Source of the DNA: Decorospora gaudefroyi
Taxonomy: Eukaryota; Ascomycota; Dothideomycetes; Pleosporales; Pleosporaceae
Assembly (NCBI GenBank): GCA_010015605.1
Contig: ML975245.1
Coordinates: forward strand, 1-64,000
Length of the DNA: 64,000 nt
Direction of reading: 5' to 3'
The notes under the pieces are model-generated. The model was given only the letters and a program-made list of their open reading frames with translations, was not told where the DNA came from and did not search any database. Positions 52,201 through 61,492 of the stretch are shown piece after piece. Both the position numbers and the translations under genes were made by a program. Positions within the stretch are counted from its first letter, which is position 1; the number at the start of each line of letters is the position of its first letter.

Positions 52201-55200
52201 GATGAATATCGCTCTCTCTATCGTTCTCGAGATACCGATGGTCGAGCCAGAACACATTCTTGCGCATACCCATGACATCAGGCAGAATCAACGTAGAGGT
52301 ATGATCCGAAAGCTTCGGGTAGATGGTTTCACGGATGAGGGTGGAAACCTCTGGGCGCATACGGCGCTGTACCTCCAGTTGTGCCACAGGCATGGAAGGT
52401 CGACCCTTTTCTCCAATCGAAAGGCGCTCGAACTGGCTTCTGTCCAGCTTGTAAAGCAACCCTTGGGCGCTTTCCAGCGACAGTTCTTTGAAGTTATTGA
52501 TTGTAGGACGCAGCTGTTCGTAGTCGCCGATTTGAATGCAATGCTCGATGGTCGGCAGCATCGCCGAGATCATGTGAGGCTCCATAACCTCACCAGCTTC
52601 TTCGCAGATGATGACCTTGCACCTCACATGTTTGAGAAGCGAGATCCGCTTGGCTAATCCAGAGGTTGTGACGCCAATAACTTCTGCACCTTGCAAGATC
52701 CTTCGGTCAGACTCGTCATGTATGTTGCTCTTTCGTTGTTGAGTCTCGGTGGCTTTGTCAACCACAGCAGAAAAGCTAGCGATTATGTCGAAGCAGACCT
52801 CATCGATCCACTTCTTCATCAAAGCGCACTTCTCAGGGTAGTTCAGTGAGTTGACATTCGTGTTTGCCTTCTGGATGATGTTTGCCAGGTTCATTGTGTT
52901 GGCAGTCGCGGCTTGCTTTTTGTCGGCTTTGCTTCCGAACTTCCATCTCTCGAAAGGGTGCGGACCGACAGATCTGAATCCCTCGCTGTCGACTTCCTGG
53001 AACTGGTCGTGGATCTTCCGGTACTTCTGGGACAAGTGTCGATCGAGGCTGCCCCACTCTCCTTTCCGGTAGATGGCGTGTAGCCGACCAAGCAGCTTCG
53101 TCGCCTCCTTCTCACATTCTTCCAAGACTTTGTACGCCATCGCAATCTCATAAGACTCCGTTCTCGTCTTCGTCTCTTCCTTGGAGATATCGCGAAGGTT
53201 ATAGCCCTCTAACATCTTGGAATGGCTCTGACCGCCTACGCGTATCACCTTGGTCAGACCGATCTTGATGAGATGTTCTAGGAACTGATCGAGAGCGTGA
53301 TTCGTGTAGCATCTTTAAATTGTTGTATCAGCAGATGGTTCCATCTCGAAGAAGAGTATTATTAACTTACACGATGACAATGGGTCCCAAGTCTGCCTTG
53401 TCCTTAATGCCCAGTAGGATTCGCATGATCTGCAGACCAACAAAAGATTTACCTGTTCCAGGTGGGCCTTGAATGAACGCAAATTCACGGTTCAGTGCTG
53501 CGATAAGAGCTTTGCACTGGCCTGCATCCAGCCCTGTCCTAGTGGCAATATCATCGATGAGCTTGGCATCATCACACAATGATGAAGGGTCGACATTGAT
53601 AGCATCGGCCCCGTCATTGAGGATAGGACCCAGCTGGTACTTGAAGCCAGAAGACCTCACATAAAGCGGGGGTGGGACGTCGTGATAGATTTTACGATTT
53701 GTTGCGTCGTTATGCGGGTCCGGTACCACCCACTGGCGGAATGGAAGGCGACTTAGACGCTGCATGTCTTGCAGATTCTCCAAGATAGGCATGAAAGTTG
53801 CTGGGATGACGTTGGGATATTCGAGGAGCACGCCCTGAGTGGCATTGAGACTCAAATTCACAAGTTTGCGAAGAGTGCCACTGTCTTGAGTCGCGAGTCT
53901 GGTCGTGATCGTTGCCAATGCGCCATGACCTGTTAAGCCGCCACCTTCTTTGTCTGGTCGCGTCTTTTTGTGGCTCACAGTCAGAAACAGGTGTTCGACA
54001 ATTGCATCTTGGATCCAGATGAAGGAGAGCAGAGATCCTTCTTCCAACCTCTTGGACTCCTCCCACCATGCTTGTTTGGCGGCATCCATCTTTTTGCGGA
54101 CAGCAGGTGGATGTGGGAAAGATACGAGTGCCTCCAACCCTCGGCGCTTGTCAAAGGGGAGATAGGAAACATGAGCGTTCGAGTAGTTGTATACACGCAT
54201 GTCTCCGAGACTGATCCGAGGGTTGCTGAGCAGGGTAGGATCCTCGGTAGCAGTATGCATGTATCTCGCCAGAGCGCTCTTCTGCTCTCCAAAGATGTCG
54301 TGCCGCAAGAGACGGAATTGAGTATCGATGTGTCGCTCAACCTGATTCGTGATGAAGTGTGGTTGATTCGGGTCCGTTGAGGGCAGGAATTCTTTCGCAT
54401 CGCTCATGATCTCATCTCGGGTCGGGAATATGACGATGTCGGTGATGTCTTTCTTGTCGTTGTCGTGACGATCGTTCGGTATCACCAGGTCTCGAGGATA
54501 CGAGGATGCTACGCGTGGCAAGTTCGTCGGTTGGTCATCATCAGAATCTTCCTCCTCTTGTACCAGACCCTTAGCGCGCGCTACCATCTGGTGGATGTCT
54601 CCCAGGAATTTGTTGACTAGAGTTGCTGCAGGGGATGGTATTTCCGTGGGAATAATTTCAGCAGCATTCGTCAATGTCTCGACCAGATGTTCGAGAAGCT
54701 CGTTAAGTCTCGCATGACGGTCGCGCTTGAGAAGCTCGTAAAGCACAATGGACAGCTTGACAAGCGCCTGTTCCAAGATCTTTTGGCTGACGGAGGAAGA
54801 GTCATCTGTCCGAGCGGCAACCAAAGTCTCGCAAAAGTGTTGAAGGAAAGGATATGCGCGCTTTCCTTTGGAGCCGCTGATGAAGATGTAGATGGCGTCA
54901 ACGTACGTGTCCACTGCCAGGCAGTCCAGTAGAGAGCTGTCCGTGATAACATCGAGAAACGCTTTTGCGGTTTCGATGTAGTCGTCCTTGTCGTAAGATT
55001 TCGCCTTCCTCAAGACAATGGCTTTGATGTGGGCCAGACCGTTGCATTTTCCTTCATTTTCGGCGAGATCCTTGGGAAGCTGCTGAATCCAGTCGCGGTC
55101 GCCTTCGTTCAAGATAGCCGATGCACGCTCCCAGACCTGTCTCATGACGTGTGTATCCGAGGGCGCGTAAGAGGTACTAAGGTACTTCTTGAAGTCGTTG

Positions 55201-55430
55201 TAGTTACCGCGAGCTTGTTGCTGTTCCTCTGACTCAGCGACCCTCTTGCGTTGACCATCTTGTTCGTGTGTGTAGGGACAGTTCGTCTTCTTACAAGCCC
55301 CAGAATTCCGGAACTCATAACAGACATTACCGCCTCCATTCGCTCCTCCGCCGCCGCGTCCTGGCCCACCACCACGTCCTCCTCTCCAGCCTCGTTCTCG
55401 CCCTCCACGCCCGCGTCCGCGGTCCGCCAT
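49299..55430 (-). CDS. ZNFX1/Hrr1-like SF1 helicase with NF-X1 and RZ zinc fingers
   Basis: Four exons (55430-53371, 53312-50999, 50949-49480, 49427-49299) join in phase to 1990 residues. Order: an RGG-rich start, a CCCH finger (CYEFRNSGACKKTNCPYTH, from residue 37), a long ZNFX1-type region, Walker A GPPGTGKS (~655), a Walker B-like CEEAGEVMEPH (~925), then YEQLRP, VQRRMRP, VDNFQGEEAKIIIVSLVRS and TNRVNVLLSRAQHGMYLIG of the UPF1-like core. An NF-X1 Cys cluster follows (~1180-1560), a coiled coil, and an RZ finger across the last intron (HWYNCANGHP, then FAIGECGMPMQQARCPECGA). Relatives act on RNA in small-RNA/heterochromatin pathways (fission yeast Hrr1, worm ZNFX-1). All core motifs look intact; likely functional. 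Confidence 0.92.
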
Positions 55431-56261
55431 GTCGTAAAGTCTCGCTCAGTCGAAACGCCTTCTTGCTCACTTGTCTCGATTGATCGCGACACGCGTATGA
55501 AAACGCGTGAGAAAATCGTGCGATTGCGGTTGTGGGTGAAGAGAATAAACTTTTCAGCGCGCGCGTAGAGAAAAGGCGAGGTTGCGCTTGGCCCACTCGT
55601 CCGGTGAGAGTGAAGACAAGCCGTGAGAGCCCCGTGCGCTCAGCAAACGGAAACAGTGGGGTGAAAGAGAGGCCCGCATGTGATAGGGCGGTGTGGTATC
55701 GGCAGCAAGCCGCAAGACGTGACACGTGGCTTTTGCTGCAGGTAGGCATGCCGCAGGCGTAGACATGAGCAGGTGAGATACACTTACAGTCTTAATCTCG
55801 TGGGGCGGGGAGGCTTCTTTTAGTATGGTATACATGTTGTTACGGTTTATGAGGAAAGGACATTGCGTGTGCCACGTGTGTTGTCCTGGTGCTCCTCCCT
55901 CACCTCCATGAGCACCTTCTACCCTTACCAGCATCAGAGCTACGTCATGTAAACAGACCTTATCTGTGGCCCTACAAAAGGTGGCCACAACAGCAGAACA
56001 CCAAAACCCATACAACAATACACTTCATATTTTTGATTCACTGCCTCGCGCATTTACCCTTTGACCATTGCATATGTTCACCGCAAAACTATGTCCACTC
56101 GTTGCAGGGCCTCACGAATGCCTTGAAGAGAAACTCCGACCGTCATGGAATTGCACAAATGGTCTTAGTCTTTATCGCACGTATAGGAGAGTTAATTCTG
56201 TAGGTGCAAGCTCTTTCTTGCATACTTCATCACCGCGGTCAAAATCGTCTAACGTGATCCC
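55431..56261. other. Helicase promoter and diverged repeat
   Basis: Upstream flank of the helicase. Positions 55872-56030 are the second copy of the diverged repeat at 41668-41815. No gene. Confidence 0.45.
55872..56030. repeat. Diverged dispersed repeat, copy 2
   Basis: Shares with 41668-41815 the words TACGTCATGTAAAC, CTGTGGCC and AGGTGGCCA in the same order and spacing. Confidence 0.45.
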
Positions 56262-57083
56262 AGACATGCAGAAAGCGATCCAGCCCTCCTGGACAGCTCG
56301 ACACCACTGCTCTCTCTTGGTATTTGCGGGTGCCTTCTCCCTGCCGCAGCTGTTGCGGTGGCCACCAACATCCACGAGTTGGTAGAGGTGGCCAGCTATC
56401 TCGCCCGAGTTAACTGCCGAGTCGCGGTCACGATATCTAGGCGCTCGATGGATATCGAGAGTGGAACCGGGAGTTAGGCGTTTTCGGTTCTAGAGAAAGT
56501 TGTTGCACAGCTCCCGGATATCTTAAAAGATTTCCACAGAGAACACGTACGATCCAAACAATGGCAAACATGTAGAAGGCAATCTTAGTTGTGAGCACTA
56601 TGTTGACTTTACATTTTAGTCGATCCTGCGCCATAGACGAGCTTGGATCGCCGTCAGCACACCCACCTGGGCCACAGTCTTTGGACCCCCTTCCGTCCTT
56701 TGCAAGTTGAGAGAAACTTCCATCACGTTACAAAAGAGTGACATAGCCGCATTACCGGCATTTGGGGCCGTACATGCGGCTCATTTGGCGGCTCCCGAGT
56801 TTGGTGATCTTGTGGGCGAAAGCCCTTTACTCAACAGACCTCTCAAAACTGGCCATAGGCTCCTTTCCGGAAGTACTTATGCACCCTATGTTGCGTCTAC
56901 CTTGAAAGACCTGCTTCCCCAAATCATGCTCGACATCTTTCAGAATGAAACTAATCCGGCTCGTGTCTTCGAGGTGGCGGGGTCATATCTACGAAAGGGA
57001 GGATCTCCTTCCGGGATAGGTATCAAGCGGTCTTCAACATGGCGGGAAAGTAGGTTAACAGACCTCACGAGCAGACAAATCTA
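56262..57083 (+). pseudogene. Non-reducing PKS SAT-domain relic
   Basis: The + strand encodes a starter-unit acyltransferase (SAT) domain in fragments: LLDSSTPLLSLGICGCLLPA with the catalytic-Cys motif (GxCxG expected, here GICGC), VATNIHELVEVASYLARVNC, TAG at 56475-56477 in place of Trp, AFSVLEKVVAQLPDILKDFH, a gap with stops, STPTWATVFGPPSVL, FGAVHAAHLAAPEFGDLVGE and LKDLLPQIMLDIFQNETNPA. The His of VHAAHL matches the SAT catalytic His. No KS follows; TAG at 57082 closes a non-native tail. Such domains load a starter acyl chain on the PKS carrier protein. This one is dead by nonsense, frame change and truncation. Confidence 0.8.
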
Positions 57084-57514
57084 GCTTTTAGGGAATTCCA
57101 GCCAAGAACGACAATCGCGGGTGTACGGGGAGCCTCGTGGAATTTAGCAGAGCTGGACTGCTAAAGACACATCGCCTTTGGCGATGTGTCTTACTCCCTT
57201 TCACAATGTTGGATTGCTAATGTATTAGCATTGCTTTTCCAAACCCACAGCAAGACTTTCCATTATTGCGATACGTATATACGCCGCAGTATATACCAAC
57301 AACAAAGAACTCCTTATACGTCAAAGAAATGTACACAATGTGCACAATGTCAGTTGGGCGCCCAATAAAAGACTCCCTATATTCCCAACGCGACGATTCC
57401 TCGTTATTCATACACACCTACTGCACACGAGATTATCCCAGAATCATCAACTTATGTCTGAAGGACATACTTCACGTTCCGCTTCTCCGGTCCTTCCAGA
57501 AAAAAAATCCAAAC
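57084..57514. other. Leader of the coiled-coil gene with three hairpins
   Basis: Holds the hairpin cluster listed below and a 26-codon upstream ORF (57454-57531, MSEGHTSRSASPVLPEKKSK) that overlaps the main ATG in another frame. An in-frame upstream extension from 57266 exists but looks like leader sequence. Confidence 0.5.
57145..57225. repeat. Cluster of three DNA/RNA hairpins
   Basis: Stem 1: TAGCAG/CTGCTA (57145-57163, 7-nt loop). Stem 2: a perfect 13-bp AAGACACATCGCC/GGCGATGTGTCTT with a TTT loop (57164-57192). Stem 3: GCTAAT/ATTAGC near 57214-57227. Stems 1 and 2 abut exactly. Confidence 0.6.
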
Positions 57515-59407
57515 ATGGACTCTGCCCGTAACGTCAGCGGTAACTCCTCGCGGGACGATGAGACGAATGAGTTGAAGGAACGACTGGACAATATGACTGT
57601 CCGCGAGAACCAACCCGTCCAAGAAGTCGCAACACAGAAGACCATGCTCCAAGCCAAGAGCGATGAGATCTTCAAACTGACCGGCCAGGTCTCCAAGAAG
57701 GGTCGCGAGATGAAAGCGCTCGAGGATAAGATGATCGAATTACGCCAGCAGACCAACAAGCAGGTCTCCGACCTGACTGCGAACTTTGAGCGCGAGAAGA
57801 AGCGCTGGCTCAAACAGGAGCAAGCCAGCCAGGAAGCCATTGTTGGCCTCCAAACGGAGATGACTGCCAGCGATGTTGAGACCACAAACCTACACGATCA
57901 GATTGCTGAGGTCAAGCGTCACCTGGGAGATGCGCAGGCGGAGATCAAAGCTACTCGTGACACTGCCAACCGATCGCAGACGCTGTCAGGAGCACAAACC
58001 CCGGATGCCGCAGCGCCAGAGACCTTTGAATTCCTCCTCGTACCTGCACTCAAGACCCGCATCCAGAATCTTGAGGCCGAGAACTCTCGCCTCAAAAATA
58101 TGCATAAAGACTCCGACTGCGAAGAGATTTCTATGCTCCTCTTCCAGCAACTCCGAGATGCGCAAGACTTGCAGGCGGCTGCGGAAGCAGAAACTGAAGG
58201 CTTGCGCCATCTCCAGACGGCGAACACTCAACTAACTGAACAGCATGTGGCGGATACTGTCCACATCAAGAAACTCGTTCAGGAGAAGCAGCAGGTTCAG
58301 GAAAAGGCGAAGAAGTTTGAGGATGAACTCTCCACGCTCATGGCTGACCGCCATCTAGACCGCTCAGCGTTCGGTGGTGACAACCCTACGGTACTCGGCT
58401 CTCAAAATCAGACTTTGGACCTTTCTGGGATCTCCGCAAGTAGTGCTACTTCGCCCATCTCCTCCACCTATGCGAAGGCCGAAATCAAGGCTGCGCAACG
58501 CCTTAAGGCCGCGGAGGTGCAAGTCGTTTTTCTGCAAGACGAAGTCGCCGTCCTGCAAGGCGACAAGTATCGTCTGGAATCACAGTTCGAGGAGCTCGAC
58601 GAAGCTTACTTCGAGCTTCAGGGTAAGAACCGGGTCCTTCGGGAAGAAAACGAGCGACTTACCGCCGAGAACGAAGCGCTGCACGCCGAGGTCTTTTCCA
58701 AGACCAAGGCGCTGCGTGTCCAGAGCGAGCAGCATGCCCAAAATCTGCTCGACAAGGCCGCCGAAATCGAGCGCATTTTCAAACTGAAGGAGGAGGAAAA
58801 GCACAACTTGGGTTTCTCTCCAATCCAATGTCTCACGTCGGATTCCGTCGAGCGCAAGAATATGGGAAGCTCCTTCTCCAACATTCAAACCCAGCCGACG
58901 TCTCCCCGCATTCCTCCTCCCACCACCAACCACAACATCTCTCCTGCCCTCCGCCACCACCTAAACGTCCTCGGCGAAAGCATCATGTCCCTCTCCGCCC
59001 CTACAGCTTCCGCCATCAGCCAGCGCCCCAACGTCGCCCTCTCCATCACCATCAAGCCGTCCGCCAAACGTAGCTGGGCGCTGTTGCGCCACGTGCAGAG
59101 CGCCATCTCGTCCACCTCGTCGCTCGATGTACATGGGCCGAAAGAACTTGTGCGCCAATTTGTGGCTAGTATGGATGAAGTTGCTCAAGAGTATGCGAGT
59201 AGCACTGCGCTTTCGGAGCAGCTGCAGAAAGTGAATGGCCAGCTGCTAAAGGAGATTGAGGGGTTGTCGCAGCAGCTGAAGAATAGGCCGAAGTGTGTGA
59301 ATACAGAGCATTTGGCTCTCAAAGATGAACTTGAGGCTAAGGAGGTACAGTATCAGATGCAGGCCTTGATGTTGGCGCAGCAGAGTAAGCGGAATAGTAA
59401 GGGTTAA
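57515..59407 (+). CDS. Long coiled-coil protein, 630 aa
   Basis: Single exon from ATG 57515, the first ATG giving a normal polar start (MDSARNVSGNSSRDDETNEL). Residues ~18-170, 190-290 and 340-440 are almost continuous heptad-rich coiled coil (LKERLDNMTVRENQPVQEVA; LRHLQTANTQLTEQH; LEELDEAY-type segments). Breaks are at a Thr/Ala-rich linker (~155-170) and a Ser/Pro-rich linker (~450-500, SPRIPPPTTNHN). The last ~110 residues are helical again. No motor, membrane or catalytic domain is visible. Probably a structural or tethering protein; partner unknown. The + strand ORF could extend upstream to 57266, but that part overlaps the hairpin leader. Confidence 0.75.
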   Translation: MDSARNVSGNSSRDDETNELKERLDNMTVRENQPVQEVATQKTMLQAKSDEIFKLTGQVSKKGREMKALEDKMIELRQQTNKQVSDLTANFEREKKRWLKQEQASQEAIVGLQTEMTASDVETTNLHDQIAEVKRHLGDAQAEIKATRDTANRSQTLSGAQTPDAAAPETFEFLLVPALKTRIQNLEAENSRLKNMHKDSDCEEISMLLFQQLRDAQDLQAAAEAETEGLRHLQTANTQLTEQHVADTVHIKKLVQEKQQVQEKAKKFEDELSTLMADRHLDRSAFGGDNPTVLGSQNQTLDLSGISASSATSPISSTYAKAEIKAAQRLKAAEVQVVFLQDEVAVLQGDKYRLESQFEELDEAYFELQGKNRVLREENERLTAENEALHAEVFSKTKALRVQSEQHAQNLLDKAAEIERIFKLKEEEKHNLGFSPIQCLTSDSVERKNMGSSFSNIQTQPTSPRIPPPTTNHNISPALRHHLNVLGESIMSLSAPTASAISQRPNVALSITIKPSAKRSWALLRHVQSAISSTSSLDVHGPKELVRQFVASMDEVAQEYASSTALSEQLQKVNGQLLKEIEGLSQQLKNRPKCVNTEHLALKDELEAKEVQYQMQALMLAQQSKRNSKG

Positions 59408-60214
59408 TTTAGCTTGTTTCGCGAATACATGAATACATGGATACATGAATACATAGTTATAATTAATTACTGTTGCTCTTTGTTACTTGGCAAGAACGGG
59501 TCTATTGTGAAAAAATACGTAGGTAATTTAACTTCAAATTTTACTATCCCGCATGTAAGCTAAGCTTCAGCTCTGTGGCGGCGGTACCTAAGTACCTACC
59601 TACCGGTACCCTATGAAGCCAGAGGTCCGTGCGCAACTACGCATCTTCGACGTCGTTGCCTGCCTGTCGTGTCTCTTCCGCAATGTCGCACGACGCAATG
59701 TATCTCAATGAAATATTTAGTACCAAACTAGATAGATAGATAATACTACTACGTAGAAGAAACATCATGAAAACACACCAAAAAAAAGTGCAAAAAAGCG
59801 GGCGCCCCCTTTCAGCTTTGGGGGGTTACCTGACGTGTAAACTGAACCTTCGCTTGTTTTGTACAAGGGGCCCGTTTTCCGTTACCAGAATCCTTTTGTT
59901 CTCACATCTGGTGGTGTGGGGCTGAACTCGAACAGGCGGCCTAGGTGGGTGAAGGTGTGGACCGATTAACCAAGGTTCCTCGAATCGTTAGCTGGTGACT
60001 GCGGATTCTTTTCTTGGTCGTTCCTCTCTCCACCCAGCCAAGCCGGCTGTTCGATGAAAGTATAGGTAATTTTAAGAAATAGACACAGGATAATTCTAAG
60101 CTACGCCTTTAATATAACGTAGGTGTGGTGTCGCGTCGTGTGCACTTCCAATCCATCTCTCAGCTTGCGCTAGGTATCCTTCCTATCATAACGACAGCCT
60201 GCATCAGCCAAAAC
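59408..60214. other. Intergenic region
   Basis: Includes a run ATACATGAATACATGGATACATG near 59430-59450 and TAGATAGATAGAT near 59730. No gene. Confidence 0.5.
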
Positions 60215-61162
60215 ATGGCCACATCTTCAACCACAGCCAAGATCAACTGCTCAAAATTCTATCTCGAATGGAAAAGCCACCCAATCAGCGACCTCACCAA
60301 ATTCCACGAAATCACAGTGACAGAACGACCAAATAAACCTATCATCTACCTAGCCGGCGACTCCTCGCTCGACGACAAATACTGGGTCGATAAGTCCAAC
60401 ACCACCATCCCACCCCCAACCTCAGAAATCTACCAAAAAACCCTCAAAACCCCCTCCCCAAAACCCGATGTCACGTACTGGATGAACCACCTGCTCGGCA
60501 CCCGCGCAACATGCATCAACAGCGCAGTCGAAGATTCCATGCTACGAGACCGAGACGCAAAGCTCCTCCCCCACGACCTCTTCATCCGCGACCACCTGCG
60601 CCCCTCAGACATCCTCATCGTCAGCCTCGGCGCAAACGACGTGGCCCTAAAACCCACCCCATCCACAATACGCCACATGCTCCAACTAGCCTGGCTCACG
60701 CCGCGCTCCTCGCTCGAAAACAGAACAGCGGGGGCTCTTCAATACTTCAAATGCATGTTCGGCACGAAAATTCAAGACTACATTGTTCGGGTGACGGCGA
60801 AAGTTAAGCCGAGGGCTGTTATTGTCTGCATGATTTATTTCCCGTTGGAGGATAGGCTCGGCTGCCAGAGGAGTTGGGCGGATAGGCAGCTTAGGGCTTT
60901 GGGGTACAATTCTTTTCCGGGAAAGATGCAGGCGGCGATACGGGCCCTGTATTCGGTTGCGGCGATGCAGATTAGTGTGGAGGGGATGGAGGTTGTGCCC
61001 TGTGCGTTGTATGAGGTGCTGGATGGGAAGACGGTGGGAGATTATACGGCGAGGGTGGAGCCGAGTGGGGAGGGGGGAAGGAAGATGGCGAGGAGGTTTG
61101 TGGAGTTGGTTGATGGGATTGTTGGGCGGGGGAGGGTTATGAAGAGGTTTGAGGAGGGATGA
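60215..61162 (+). CDS. SGNH/GDSL-type hydrolase-like protein
   Basis: Single exon, 315 residues from ATG 60215 (no upstream ATG in frame). The nucleophile block is IIYLAGDSSLDDKYW with GDS at residues 48-50; the GxND block is LIVSLGANDVALKP near residue 149. The end reads DYTARVEPSGEGGRKMARRF, which in this fungal subgroup takes the place of the usual DxxH block, so the catalytic His is not obvious. No signal peptide is seen: a cytosolic esterase/lipase-like enzyme or a non-catalytic relative. Codon use switches from C-ending to G-ending halfway, as in other genes of this window. Confidence 0.75.
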   Translation: MATSSTTAKINCSKFYLEWKSHPISDLTKFHEITVTERPNKPIIYLAGDSSLDDKYWVDKSNTTIPPPTSEIYQKTLKTPSPKPDVTYWMNHLLGTRATCINSAVEDSMLRDRDAKLLPHDLFIRDHLRPSDILIVSLGANDVALKPTPSTIRHMLQLAWLTPRSSLENRTAGALQYFKCMFGTKIQDYIVRVTAKVKPRAVIVCMIYFPLEDRLGCQRSWADRQLRALGYNSFPGKMQAAIRALYSVAAMQISVEGMEVVPCALYEVLDGKTVGDYTARVEPSGEGGRKMARRFVELVDGIVGRGRVMKRFEEG

Positions 61163-61492
61163 TGGTATGGCACATGACTGGGCTTGGTAGGTCTTGATAT
61201 AGGTGGGATTACAAATTGTAGCAACGGTAGGTAGCTTTACAGAGATTCCACTATCCTCACAGAATTATGATACACATACATGCATCTGTTCTTCTCTCCC
61301 GCATTCGAAATACAAGACTCCAGCAGCTACTAGTTCTCAAATCACTACACGAATTCCACACTGCAAGCTCCTACCACTAATCTCTACATTCATCATAAAG
61401 TCCCGAAACCATCATAATTCCACCTGTTTCCTATCCATCACCAAAATTCATCTCATCCCACACTTCCTAACAGCGTCCTAACCCCCATCCCA
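61163..61492. other. Convergent 3' flanks
   Basis: Between the hydrolase and the minus-strand repeat protein. Nothing seen. Confidence 0.5.

Noticed and set aside
57266..57514. 83-codon N-terminal extension of the coiled-coil protein
   Set aside because: Tyr/Thr-rich leader-like sequence next to the hairpins; the ATG at 57515 gives a normal polar start.
60125..60214. Upstream extension of the SGNH protein
   Set aside because: It begins with GTG; the first ATG in frame is 60215.
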